From Actinomycetota bacterium (GTDB lineage: Bacteria > Actinomycetota > Thermoleophilia > Gaiellales > Gaiellaceae): a stretch of DNA of 64,000 nucleotides. How positions within the stretch are numbered: position 1 is the stretch's first letter; every line of letters starts with the position of its first letter. The position numbers were made by a program, and so were the translations under genes. The notes beneath the pieces were generated by a model. It was not told the DNA's origin, searched no databases, and saw only the letters and a list, made by a program, of their open reading frames with translations. Below are positions 26,701-35,112 of the stretch, one piece after another. Location of the stretch: the NCBI GenBank assembly GCA_003132665.1, contig PKYN01000015.1:53777-117776 (forward strand). Reading direction: 5' to 3'.

Positions 26701-28028
26701 CGACGCTGACGATCGTCGACGATGACAGAGCCTTCGCCTTCTCCTCGGCCACCTACTCGGTTGGCGAGGCAGGCCCTACCGCTTCGGTCACGATCAATCG
26801 CATCGGCTCGACCGCAGCGACCGACTCCGTCCACTTCTCCACCGCGGACGGCACCGCTACCGCGGGCTCCGACTACACCTCCGTCTCGCAGGACGTCTCC
26901 TTCTCGCCCGGCGAGAGCTCGAAGACGGTCTCCATCCCAATCACCGACGACGCGGCGTACGAGGGAAACGAAACCGTCTCGCTTTCGCTCTCGATTCCCT
27001 CCGCCGGCGCCGCCCTCGGTGATCCACACGCGGCGACGCTCACCATCGTCGACAACGACGCCGCATTGCTCGCCTTCTCGGCGGCGAGCTACTCGGTCGG
27101 CGAGGCGGGTCCCACCGCTTCGGTCACGATCAATCGCAGCGGTGCTGCCGCAAGCGCTTTCTCGGTCCACTTTGCTACTACCTCGGACGGAACTGCCACA
27201 GCGGGCTCGGACTACACCGCTGTTTCGCAGACGGTCTCCTTCGCGCCCGGCGTAACCTCGCAGACCGTCTCCGTCCCGATCACGGACGATGCCGTAATCG
27301 AGGCTGACGAGACCGTCTCGCTTTCGCTCTCCAGTCCCTCCGCCGGGGCGACTCTCGGCAGCCCGCAAGCGGCTGTTCTGATCATCGTCGATAACGACAG
27401 GGCGTTTGCCTTCAGCGCGGCGAGCTACTCGGTTAAAGAGAGCGGCGTCGTCGCGTCGATCACGATCGCGCGCTCGGGCGTGGTCGCTGCGGCCGACTCC
27501 GTCCACGTCGCGACCGCGAACGGCACCGCCAGTGCGGGCTCGGATTACACGGCCGTGAACCAGACCGTTTCTTTCGCTGCGGGCGAGTACTTCAAAACGG
27601 TCTCCGTCCCGATCAGCAACGACAAGTTGTGGGAGGGCAGCGAGACGCTCACACTCACGCTCTCCAGTCCGTCGGCGGGCGCCTCCCTCCGTAGCCCCAG
27701 TATCGCCACTCTTACCATCATCAACTCGCCGGGGATAATCGTCTCGGCGAGGCCGACCAAGACGAGCTTCAAGATTTCTCAGGCGCGCAAGGTCAAGGTG
27801 GTAGTCAAGTTCTCGCCGGCGAGCAGGAAGTTCAACTACCTGCTCAGCGTCAAAAAGGGCGCGAAGTGGGTGACCGTGAGGAACGTCAAGAAGAGCGGGA
27901 ACTTCGCGGGCAGGCGAAGCATGACGGTCAAGGCGCTGTTCGGAACCAAGGCGATCAAGAGCGGTCGCTATCGGGTGAAACTGACCGCCGACGCGAACAG
28001 TAAGACGTCCAGCTTCAAAGTGACCTGA
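23787..28028 (+). CDS. secreted M4 thermolysin-family metalloprotease with five Calx-beta repeats
   Basis: A 1413-residue exported protein with GGAAGGAG before the ATG. In order: a signal peptide (about 1-34), an FTP/PepSY inhibitory propeptide (about 50-255), and an M4 catalytic domain (about 260-550) with zinc ligands H364 and H368 in HELTH and E388 in INESLSDTFGE, and the late GGVHTNSGVNNKAAF motif. A jelly-roll/MAM-like domain follows (about 565-755), then five Calx-beta repeats (about 757-1313) and a basic, Lys-rich beta domain (1314-1413) that may hold the protein to the cell surface. It is flanked by msrA and msrB, so an oxidative-stress context is possible. Confidence 0.92.
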   Translation: MRSQLSRPVQYITALAGVALLGVVALSVSASAGVAAPSDELSRTQLRQELGSGARIAYRPETGKVRFIGSAPGKPISRPSGLSPSASPTVVARAFLDIQGKAFGISDQAKELTVISARAASAGRSVVRFQQTHEGVPVLGGELVANLDSSKNLLSVGGETVPAPNVSVKARIDSSAASDAALEAVAKAHSVPASKLQASKPSLWIYDSRILGGPGLAKPTLVWRIDVTGEGGLEPIDELVLVDAQLGIVALHFSQIETAKYRQVCDANNTDSRVPCTTPFDRVEGGAASTIADVNGAYDNAGATYDFYLNYLGRDGIDGAGMTIKSTTRYCDPSSPCPFENAYWDGEQMVYGQGYASADDVVGHELTHGVTDHTSKLFYYYQSGAINESLSDTFGEFVDLTDGIGNDAPSVRWKLGEDLPGGAIRDMKNPPLYGQPDTMTSSYYTADPGGSDSGGVHTNSGVNNKAAFLITDGGSFNGKTVTGLGITKAAKIYYEVETNLLTSASDYADLYSALQQACTNLVGSAGITSSDCTQVTNAVDAVEMNVTPPAAPAPEAPVCSTGQSPHDLFFDNLENTASGSWIRQLGSGLYQEWFYPQNPNDVGQDMTYATSGTTNFWGYDQEYRADYSIAMTSSVAIPVGSTPYLRFNHSFGFENGAEAYDGGVLEYSTNGGASWADAGSLLTSNGYNGTISSNYQNPLGGRSAFVRESNGYISSRASLASLAGQSVRFRFRIGTDISGSDYGWFVDDIRVYTCSATPTFAFSSPTYSVGEAGPTASVTINRTGSTTGTDSVHFSTADGTATAGSDYTAVSQDVSFSPGETAKTISIPITDDSAVENDETVSLALSSPSAGAMLGDPNAATLTIADNDVALLALSQSSYSVGEAGPSASITINRSRNTASAVSVHFATADGTATAGSDYTTVNQDVSFAAGETSKTVVVPITDDSLIEGNETVSLTLSGPSAEARLGSPSTATLTIVDDDRAFAFSSATYSVGEAGPTASVTINRIGSTAATDSVHFSTADGTATAGSDYTSVSQDVSFSPGESSKTVSIPITDDAAYEGNETVSLSLSIPSAGAALGDPHAATLTIVDNDAALLAFSAASYSVGEAGPTASVTINRSGAAASAFSVHFATTSDGTATAGSDYTAVSQTVSFAPGVTSQTVSVPITDDAVIEADETVSLSLSSPSAGATLGSPQAAVLIIVDNDRAFAFSAASYSVKESGVVASITIARSGVVAAADSVHVATANGTASAGSDYTAVNQTVSFAAGEYFKTVSVPISNDKLWEGSETLTLTLSSPSAGASLRSPSIATLTIINSPGIIVSARPTKTSFKISQARKVKVVVKFSPASRKFNYLLSVKKGAKWVTVRNVKKSGNFAGRRSMTVKALFGTKAIKSGRYRVKLTADANSKTSSFKVT
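26056..27728 (+). repeat. five Calx-beta repeats of about 335 bp in an A-B-A-B-A pattern
   Basis: Five in-frame repeats begin near 26056, 26392, 26728, 27064 and 27403. Each carries YSVGEAGP (last copy YSVKESGV), TATAGSDYT and PITDD blocks with acidic Ca2+-site residues. Copies 1, 3 and 5 start AFAFS. Copies 2 and 4 start ALLALS or ALLAFS and share ASA.SVHFAT and LGSP. Copies 1 and 3 also share DSVHFSTADG and LGDP, so a two-repeat unit was probably duplicated. Confidence 0.85.
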
Positions 28029-28086
28029 GCGCCGAGCACCCGCTCGACACGCCCCGACGTTTCGCTGCGACGGGCTCGGGCTAGCG

Positions 28087-28587
28087 CTAGCGCCCGCTTC
28101 CGTCTGTGCCCTCCTGCGCGAAGAGCGCGCGAAACTCTCCGTATCCCTCTTCTTCCAGCTGCTCGAGCGGGATGAAGCGAAGCGACGCCGAGTTGATGCA
28201 GTAGCGCAGCCCAGTCGGCTCCGGTCCGTCCGGGAACACGTGACCGAGGTGCGAATCGGCCTCCGCGCTCCGAACTTCGGTGCGTCTCATCCCGTACGAC
28301 CGGTCATCGTGCTCGACGATCTCACTGTCATCGATGGGCCGCGTGAAGCTCGGCCAGCCGGTGCCCGAGTCGAACTTGTCCGTGGAGCTGAAAAGCGGCT
28401 TACCCGAGACGATGTCCACGTAGATTCCAGGCTGGTGGTTGTTCCAGTACTCGTTTCGGAACGCCGGCTCGGTGCCTCCTTCGCAGGCGACCGCGTACTG
28501 CAGCGGGGTCAGCTCCTCTTTCAGTTCCTGCTTCCGCGCGTCGGTCTCACCGGTCGATCCCGATTGCGTTCCCCTCTTGCGAAACAC
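28087..28587 (-). CDS. msrB: peptide methionine (R)-S-oxide reductase
   Basis: A 166-residue MsrB with the family motifs [50 protein letters not shown] and the catalytic [11 protein letters not shown]. The two CxxC zinc pairs found in many MsrB proteins are absent (only one early Cys, VACEGG), so it is of the zinc-free type. It converges on the M4 protease gene. Confidence 0.95.
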   Translation of the reverse strand: MFRKRGTQSGSTGETDARKQELKEELTPLQYAVACEGGTEPAFRNEYWNNHQPGIYVDIVSGKPLFSSTDKFDSGTGWPSFTRPIDDSEIVEHDDRSYGMRRTEVRSAEADSHLGHVFPDGPEPTGLRYCINSASLRFIPLEQLEEEGYGEFRALFAQEGTDGSGR

Positions 28588-28881
28588 CTCTCCACCTCGT
28601 CTCTGGCTCGAGTTCGTTCTGCGGCGGCGAAGACCGCGATCTTCGTACTGTTCTGATCTTCACAGATTCAAACGAAGAAGCCGGCGCACTGTTCCCGCGC
28701 GACGTCGGGCAGCCGTCCCCTCACTCGCCTGCCGGCTGGTATCGACCGGGCTCTCGCCGGGCGTTTGGAGGCTTTAGTTCACCTTTATCTAAGCGTGAAA
28801 ATCTGCGTTTGCGATTACCGGGTTAGTCGCGTTGGCGGTCCCTGCGGACCTTTCGATGCGAAACCAAGGAGCTGGGCAAAG

Positions 28882-31548
28882 ATGACTCCGAGACCCCCGG
28901 ATCATGATTGGAGCCGGTGTTGCGGCGCTTGCTCTCCTCATCGTCGCGACTCCGCTTCAGGGAGCAAGTCGCGAGCGCGTTAGCTACGCCAAGCCCGATT
29001 CCCTCAGGCAGGTATTTCGGGTCTCGTCCTCTGTCACGCGTTTTGGGCGGCAACCGTACGAAGCGGGAAAGACCTCGAAACTGGTCGAGAGCTCGTACTA
29101 ATACAACGGCAAGCTCGTCCGACTCGAGCGATCTGGGAGCGAGCTGAGCGTTCGCTTCGCGGCGACAGCATCGAAGTCGAGCAGGATGAATTGGTCGGCG
29201 GGCTCTCCGCCTCGGCGCGGATAAGCCCGGCGGCGAGTCTTCGCGGCCGGTCTCTCTCGGCGGTCGCAATCAAAAGCAAGTCGAGTGCCGGTTTCGGCCG
29301 TTTACTCACCGGTCTGGGGACGAAGCGTGAAGTGGAATTCGCCTACCCCGCCTGGATCGATCCGAAGACCGGGAGCCGGTTGCTCTTGACCGACGAGTTG
29401 ATCGTGCGTCTGAAGGGCGGTCCCGCATCGGCACAGATCAAGGACGAACTCGCTGTGCGCGGGCTTGCCGTTGCGCGCAGGCTCGCCTACAGCTCCGAGG
29501 AGTACGTGCTGCGGCTACGTAACCCCAAGAAGTCCGATCCGTTGGCCGTTTCGAGGGAGCTCTACGAAAGCGGGCTGGTGGAGTGGGCCGAGCCCAATTT
29601 CGTACAGGAGCTGAAGAAGGATTTCATTCCCAACGACCCGCTTTTCTCGCAGCAGTGGCATCTGCTCAACACGGGCCAGGATGGCGGGACGGCGAACGCC
29701 GATGCTCGTCTCACGGGCGCCTGGGGCATGGAGAGAGGCAACCCCGACATCACGATCGCCGTGATTGACGACGGCGTTCAGCTCTCTCATCCCGACCTGG
29801 CTCCGAACATCTATACGAATCCCGGCGAAATCCCCGGAAATCGCATCGACGACGATCACAACGGCTACGTAGACGACATACACGGCTGGAACTTCGTGTG
29901 GGGCACGAACAAAGTCCGGCCCGTGGGGAGCGATGAAGAGGCCGACGACCACGGGACAGCGGTCGCGGGAGTGGCGGCGGCGCGCGGAAACAACGGCAAA
30001 GGAATCTCCGGAGCTTGCCCGCGTTGCACCATCTTGCCCGTCAAGATCGCTTCCGACGGTATCTGGGCGGAGGACTCGGAGATCGCCGACGCGATCCGCT
30101 ACGCCGGCCGAATGGCGGACGTGGTCAACATCAGCTGGGGCTCAGATGAGCCGGTGGCGGTGCTCAAATCGGCTCTCCGGTACGCAGTTACGAAAGGGCG
30201 CGGGGGCAAGGGCGCGGTAGTGCTCGCGGCGTCCGGAAACAGCGCGTCCGGGATCGTTAGATTCACCCTCGCAGAAATCCCCGCCGGCACCTATCGGTTC
30301 CGATGGATGTACTCGAAGGACGAGGATGACTCCTTCCCGGTTGGCGCCGATACCGCATGGCTGAGTTGGGTGCTCTTGCCCGACGGCGAGTTTCAGACTT
30401 TTCAGCCGAGCGTCGACCTTCCGCTCGGCTGGTCGACCGGCGGAGACGGTTCCTGGTCGATCGTCAACGACCCGACGCACGCGGACGAAGGTCGCTGTTG
30501 GTCGCAGACTGCGAAAGCCGGAAAGATCTCCAACGAGCAAGAAACGCACCTCGACCTCGTGAAGACACTTACCAAGCCGGGAGATCTCGACTTTCTTGGC
30601 TTCGTCTCCAGCGAAGCGGGAAGGTTTTATTTCATCAACGGGAGCAGCGCCGTCTCGGCTCGCGATGGGCTGTCACTATGGGTCGACCAGGGCGACGACG
30701 GCACCTTCGAGTTCGTCAGCGATCTATTCTCAGGCGTTCCGCCTGCCGGCCTCTCGTACCCGGCGGCCTATTCGCAGGCGATCGCCGTCGGCGCGAGCAC
30801 CAGTTTCGATTGCCAGGCTCCCTACAGTCAGTTCGGCGCGAAGCTGGCTCTGGTCGCCCCGAGCAGCGGCGGTGATCTGACGGATGCGATCGTGACCACC
30901 GACCGAACCGGACCGGCCGGGTACAACCGCACCGGCGACTACTACTTCGGGTTCGGCGGCACGTCGTCGGCGGCACCGCTGGCGGCGGGCATTGCCGGCC
31001 TCGTCCTGTCCCGGAACCCGGGCCTCACCGAAACCCAGGTGCGCCAGATCCTGGAAGGCTCCGCGGACAAGATCAGACCCAATGTCAGCGCTTACGATTC
31101 GCGCGGGCACAGCGAGCGCTTCGGTTACGGGCGGATAAACGCCGAGCGAGCGATTCGCTTGACACCTTTCCCTTCGAAGATCGCTTTCTCCAGATCTCGA
31201 TACGAAGTCAACGAGGGTCGGATCGCTCGGATCAGGATCAAGCGCGAGGGCACGCTGGCCGAGCGCGTTTCGTTCAAGCTCACGACTACCGGAGGCAGCG
31301 CAAGAGCCGGTCGCGACTTCGCGGGGGTCTCGCGAAAGATCTTCTTCGCCCCGGGAGAGCGCTCCAAGACGATCTCGATCCGGATCAAGGCGGACGAAAC
31401 CCGCGAATCTAGCGAGACCGTTTCACTTGAGCTTACGGAGCCTTCGGCGGGCGCGATCCTTGCTGATCCGAGCACGTCGACGCTGACGATCGTGGACGCC
31501 GCCGTTACTCTCTCTCGAGACGCGGTGTCAGCGGGTCGACGGCGCTAG
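28882..31548 (+). pseudogene. secreted subtilisin-family (S8) protease with a broken 5' end
   Basis: From 29191 an intact 785-codon frame encodes an S8 protease. The catalytic Asp is at 29767 (AVIDDG), His at 29950 (DDHGTAVAG) and Ser at 30964 (FGGTSSAAP), with a beta insertion before the Ser and a C-terminal Calx-beta domain. It lacks a secretion signal. Upstream, ATG 28882 with AAGGAG starts MTPRP in one frame. Removing one C from the run at 28893-28897 joins it to a signal peptide (IMIGAGVAALALLIVATPL) in the next frame. That frame meets TAA 29099-29101 but continues with propeptide-like YNGKLVRLERSGSELSVRF. One base is then missing near 29182 (SKSS to QDELVGG). These three lesions mean decay or sequence errors. 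Expression from TTG 29191 would give a cytoplasmic protein. Confidence 0.65.
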
Positions 31549-31826
31549 TGCTCTGGCTTCGGCGACTCGAATAGCTTCCCGGCGCGGATACGCTCGGCCA
31601 TGCGCGCGGACTGATCGCGATAGACGCTCCCGTCCTCGAACTCGATTACCGGGTAGAGCTTCTGGCCACTCAGAGCGACCACCTGGTCGCGCTTCGACCT
31701 GGCAACCGGGCCCTTCACTACTTCGTAATCGATATCCGCCGCATCGAGTGCTTTCTGGACGCGCCAGCACGGATGGGCGCCGATCTTCACCCACATCATC
31801 GAACAACGGTGCAGCTTTACGGCCAT
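31545..31826 (-). CDS. glutaredoxin/GST N-terminal-domain thioredoxin-fold protein
   Basis: 93 residues with GAAGGAG five bases before the ATG. It starts MAVKLHRCSMMW, has the single-cysteine active-site-like HPCWRVQKALDAADIDYEVV, then SGQKLYPVIEFEDGSVYRDQ, the cis-Pro and acidic motif of GST N-terminal and glutaredoxin-like folds. The C-terminal GST helical domain is absent. It converges with the S8 protease and is divergent from a flavodoxin gene, so a redox role is plausible. Confidence 0.75.
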   Translation of the reverse strand: MAVKLHRCSMMWVKIGAHPCWRVQKALDAADIDYEVVKGPVARSKRDQVVALSGQKLYPVIEFEDGSVYRDQSARMAERIRAGKLFESPKPEH

Positions 31827-31943
31827 TGCGTCTCCTTCTTCGGGGCTTTCCGCGGAGCGACAGCCGAGTCATGTCGCCTCGATCAGAGTGATTATCCACC
31901 CTGTTGTCATAATCCTGCATGTAAGCGGCCGGGAGGAGAGCTG

Positions 31944-32441
31944 ATGGATACCGTACTCGTTGCCTACGCGACCAAGCGCGGGTCGACGCGCGAGGTCGCG
32001 GCCGACGTGGCGCGCGTCATCCGCCAGAGTGGAGCTGATGTCGAGATCTGTCCCGCTCGCGACGTGAAGAACCTCGATCGCTACGGCGCGGTCGTGCTCG
32101 GTGGCGCGCTCTACATGGGACGCTGGCACAAGGACGCGCGCAGGCTGCTCAAGCGCTATCGATCGGAACTGGCTTCGCTGCCGCTGGCGGTCTTCGCCTT
32201 GGGGCCGAAGAGCACTGAGCCGGAGGCCCTCGAGGCCGCGGGCGGCGAACTGGCGCAAGCACTCGCCGACGTGCCCGAGATTCATCCCTTTTCGACCGCG
32301 ATCTTCGGCGGCGTGATCGACCCGAGCAAGCTCGGCTTTCCATTCCAGCGTATGACCGCAGTGGACGCGCGCGACTGGAAGGCGATCGAAAGCTGGGCCT
32401 ATGAGGTGGTTCGCGGCCTTTCTGCCCGGTCCGGAGCCTGA
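31944..32441 (+). CDS. flavodoxin-domain protein (HemG-like)
   Basis: 165 residues from ATG 31944, which is preceded by GGGAGGAG; the longer in-frame ATG at 31773 overlaps the divergent gene and is rejected. The flavodoxin FMN phosphate loop is YATKRGSTREVA and the isoalloxazine-contacting strand is VLGGALYMGRWHKDA. It resembles the menaquinone-dependent protoporphyrinogen IX oxidase HemG and its flavodoxin relatives. No heme genes are near, so the electron partner is unknown. Confidence 0.8.
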   Translation: MDTVLVAYATKRGSTREVAADVARVIRQSGADVEICPARDVKNLDRYGAVVLGGALYMGRWHKDARRLLKRYRSELASLPLAVFALGPKSTEPEALEAAGGELAQALADVPEIHPFSTAIFGGVIDPSKLGFPFQRMTAVDARDWKAIESWAYEVVRGLSARSGA

Positions 32442-32512
32442 CCCTTTCGAGCTAGACAGATAGACGCAGAGCGGGTATCCGATACTTGCTTGCGCCGGCC
32501 GATTACCTACCT

Positions 32513-32869
32513 ATGCGAGTCATCACTCTCCATAAGCACGACGTAGCTACGCCGCAACAGCTTCCCGATACCGCCACCGTCTACGAGGCGGCGCTCGAGT
32601 GGTTGAGCGGCGCTCACGAGAACGATGCGGCTACTTGTCTCGCTTGCTGCACGCTCGAGATCGTGCCGGCGAGTGGGACTTTTCCGCAGCGCGAGCAGCT
32701 TCTGCCCGTCAGGCTCATTCTGAGCGGCCCCGGCGACACGATGGCGACGCTCGAGCGAAATCCCGAGATTCGAGGCAGAGTTCGGCAGGCCCTCGACAAC
32801 GCTCTGGGCCCGACGGTGTACCTCACGCAGATGGCTCTTTCGACCTGCGCGAACGCGCTGGCCGCGTGA
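32513..32869 (+). CDS. hypothetical protein
   Basis: A 118-residue soluble protein that I do not recognise. It starts MRVITLHKHDVATPQQ and has three central cysteines (TCLACCTLEI) and a C-terminal LTQMALSTCANAL. The codon pattern is like real genes nearby. It follows the flavodoxin gene by 71 bp and converges with the DUF5661-like gene. The start could also be ATG 32486. No strong SD is present. Confidence 0.5.
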   Translation: MRVITLHKHDVATPQQLPDTATVYEAALEWLSGAHENDAATCLACCTLEIVPASGTFPQREQLLPVRLILSGPGDTMATLERNPEIRGRVRQALDNALGPTVYLTQMALSTCANALAA

Positions 32870-32885
32870 CCGAGCGGAAGTCGCT

Positions 32886-33164
32886 TCAGGCGAGGCGGTG
32901 GAAGCGCTTCGCCTCTTCCTCCATAGCCTCGAGACGGGTGTAGTAGTCGGGGAACTCGTTCAGGTGCGCCAGCGCGATCTTCGCGGTGAGCACCGGGTCG
33001 CTACCCGTCACGTCGGTTGCCGGATCGCGCACTCCGTGCTCGAGCTCGATATCCATCCCGGCGCGGAACTGCTCGACGTCGAACGGCGCTTGTTCCCAGT
33101 CGATACCGATCTGCGCGCCCACGCTCTTTGCCTGCTCGGCGCTGAATACTTTTCCCTCCGACAT
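32886..33164 (-). CDS. DUF5661-like small protein
   Basis: 92 residues from ATG 33164, preceded by GAGAGGAG. The sequence RAGMDIELEHGVRDPATDV followed by KIALAHLNEFPDYYTRLE is the pattern I associate with the DUF5661 family (from memory). The family has no known function. It lies downstream of trpB on the same strand, but a strong hairpin separates them. Confidence 0.7.
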   Translation of the reverse strand: MSEGKVFSAEQAKSVGAQIGIDWEQAPFDVEQFRAGMDIELEHGVRDPATDVTGSDPVLTAKIALAHLNEFPDYYTRLEAMEEEAKRFHRLA

Positions 33165-33206
33165 CGACCGCGTCTCCTCTCGCTCGTTGGGCTGCCTATC
33201 GAAAGA

Positions 33207-33238
33207 GAGGGGGCGAACGCCTGCGCGCTCGCCCCCTC
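33207..33238 (-). terminator. terminator hairpin after trpB
   Basis: GAGGGGGCGA (33207-33216) and TCGCCCCCTC (33229-33238) form a perfect 10-bp stem 13 bases past the trpB stop. On the minus strand it is followed by a short TCTTTC stretch. It should end the trpB transcript before the DUF5661-like gene. Confidence 0.7.
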
Positions 33239-33250
33239 GCAAGAACCGAA

Positions 33251-34618
33251 TCAGGCCGGCTTCGGCAGCGACTCGATCGCCTTCAGTGCTCGTTCCATCT
33301 GGGCCTCGTCGAAGGCCACGTCGACGAGCTTGCCGGCGAGGTAGTTGTCGTACGCGGCCATGTCGAAGTGCCCGTGGCCGGAGAGGTTGAAGAGGATCGT
33401 CTTCTCCACCCCCTCTTCGTCGGCCTGCTTTGCACATCTGATTGCGCCGTGGATCGCGTGCGACGACTCGGGCGCCGGGATGATGCCTTCGCTGCAGGCG
33501 AAGGTGATCGCCGAGGCGAAGACGTCGTTCTGCAGGTAGGCCTCGGCACGGATGAGGCCGAGCTGTAGCGCGTGCGACACGAGCGGCGCCATGCCGTGGT
33601 AGCGCAAGCCGCCGGCGTGGATCGACTCGGGCACGAAGTCGTGACCGAGCGTGTGCATCGCGGCCACGGGCGCCAACTTGGCCGTGTCGCCGAAGTCGTA
33701 GGTGTAGATCCCGTGCGTCAGCGTCGGGCAGGCTGCCGGCTCACAGGCCAGGAAGTCGATCTCCTTGCCGGCGATCTTGTCGCGCATGAAGGGGAAGGCG
33801 ATTCCCGCGAAGTTCGAGCCGCCGCCGACGCAGCCGACAACGACGTCGGGATAGGCGCCCGCCATCTTCATCTGCTCGATGGCCTCTTCGCCGATCACCG
33901 TCTGATGCATCAGCACGTGATTGAGCACGCTGCCCAGCGAGTAGGCGGTGTCTTCGCGAAGGGCCGCATCCTCGACCGCTTCGGAGATGGCGATACCAAG
34001 GCTGCCCGACTTCATCTCGGGGTGGTTCTCGAGGATCGAGCGGCCGGCGTTGGTCTGATCGGATGGGCTGGGAACAACCTCGGCGCCCCAGGTGTGGATG
34101 AGCGAGCGCCGGAAAGGCTTCTGCTCGTAGGAGACGCGCACCATGTAGACCATGCACTCCAGCCCCATCAGCTGACAGGCGAACGCGAGCGCACTGCCCC
34201 ACTGCCCGGCTCCGGTCTCGGTAGCGATGCGTGTGCGGCCCTCTTTCTTGTTGTAGAAGGCCTGAGCGACGGAGGTGTTCGGCTTGTGCGAGCCGGCCGG
34301 ACTGACGCCCTCGTGCTTGAAGAAGATGCGCGAGCGCGTACCGATTGCCTGCTCGAGGCCCTGCGCTCGGTAGAGAGGTGTCGGTCGCCAGAGGCGATAG
34401 ATCTCGAGGACTTCTTGCGGGATGTCGATGTAGCGGTCCTGACTGACCTCCTGCTTGATCAGTTCCATCGGGAAAAGCGGCGCGAGGTCTTCGGGCCCGA
34501 TCGGCTCCATCGTGCCGGGATGGAGATAGGGAGGCGCAGGACTCGGTAGATCGGCCTGGATGTTGTACCAGCGCTTCGGGAGCGCGGACTCGTTGAGGAA
34601 GTACTTGGTGGTCTCCAT
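33251..34618 (-). CDS. trpB: TrpB2-type tryptophan synthase beta chain
   Basis: A 455-residue PLP enzyme of the TrpB2 branch, longer than TrpB1 (about 400). The N terminus METTKYFLNESALPKRWYNI fixes the start at ATG 34618; ATG 34633 is also in frame and neither has an SD. PLP Lys is in AGSHKPNTSVAQAFYNKKEG, with GAGQWGSALAFA and the phosphate loop GCVGGGSNFAGIAFPF. No trpA or other trp gene is nearby. TrpB2 enzymes are often unlinked and may act as indole-salvage or serine-utilising synthases. Confidence 0.92.
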   Translation of the reverse strand: METTKYFLNESALPKRWYNIQADLPSPAPPYLHPGTMEPIGPEDLAPLFPMELIKQEVSQDRYIDIPQEVLEIYRLWRPTPLYRAQGLEQAIGTRSRIFFKHEGVSPAGSHKPNTSVAQAFYNKKEGRTRIATETGAGQWGSALAFACQLMGLECMVYMVRVSYEQKPFRRSLIHTWGAEVVPSPSDQTNAGRSILENHPEMKSGSLGIAISEAVEDAALREDTAYSLGSVLNHVLMHQTVIGEEAIEQMKMAGAYPDVVVGCVGGGSNFAGIAFPFMRDKIAGKEIDFLACEPAACPTLTHGIYTYDFGDTAKLAPVAAMHTLGHDFVPESIHAGGLRYHGMAPLVSHALQLGLIRAEAYLQNDVFASAITFACSEGIIPAPESSHAIHGAIRCAKQADEEGVEKTILFNLSGHGHFDMAAYDNYLAGKLVDVAFDEAQMERALKAIESLPKPA

Positions 34619-34851
34619 GATGCGAACGAGCATATCCGCTGCAGGCAGGCTCGGCGGGACGTTCGGTGGCGAGCGCCGTTTTGCTCGCAGCGAGCGAGCC
34701 GGACATCTCTACGCCACCACGCCGCCGGCCGCTTAGGCGCTCGCGCCGGGCGCGTGGGCGGCAGCGGCCGCGCTCCGGTCGCGAATGACGTTTCCAAACG
34801 AACGGACGAGGAACAACCTTTGTCGCTCGTTACGAGACTAGGAGGCGAAAG

Positions 34852-35031
34852 ATGCAGTCCTATTCGGTTAGTTGCCGCGACTCGGGCTCGGATTGTCCCG
34901 GCTCGTTCACGACCGAGTCCAAGGAAGAGTTGATCGAGCACGTTCAGCTTCACGCGAGCAAAGCACACGGGGAGCCCAATCTCCCGGCGGAGGAGATCGA
35001 AAAGATGGTGAAGGTCGCCGCGCCGGCGTAG
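34852..35031 (+). CDS. DUF1059-family small protein (59 aa)
   Basis: A 59-codon gene with an excellent SD, AGGAGGCGAAAG, directly before ATG 34852. It begins MQSYSVSCRDSGSDCPGSF and continues with LIEHVQLHASKAHGEP, the Cys pair and spaced His residues of DUF1059, a small and possibly metal-binding family of unknown function. A strong hairpin follows 16 bases after its stop. It stands between trpB and a convergent MFS gene. Confidence 0.85.
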   Translation: MQSYSVSCRDSGSDCPGSFTTESKEELIEHVQLHASKAHGEPNLPAEEIEKMVKVAAPA

Positions 35032-35046
35032 GCGGCAAGATTTCAC

Positions 35047-35091
35047 TCCCGCGCTCGGGACGGCTTCGGCTACGTCGTTCCGAGCGCGGGA
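35047..35091. terminator. bidirectional terminator hairpin
   Basis: TCCCGCGCTCGGGACG (35047-35062) and CGTTCCGAGCGCGGGA (35076-35091) pair at 15 of 16 positions around a 13-base loop. It lies exactly between the convergent DUF1059 gene and the MFS gene. There is no U-run, as is common in high-GC actinobacteria. Confidence 0.7.
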
Positions 35092-35112
35092 CTCACCGCT
35101 CAGCGGTGACGG

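Noticed and set aside
26056-27728. Tandem DNA repeats as a mobile or satellite element
   Set aside because: They are in-frame Calx-beta domains of a single protein with normal codon use.
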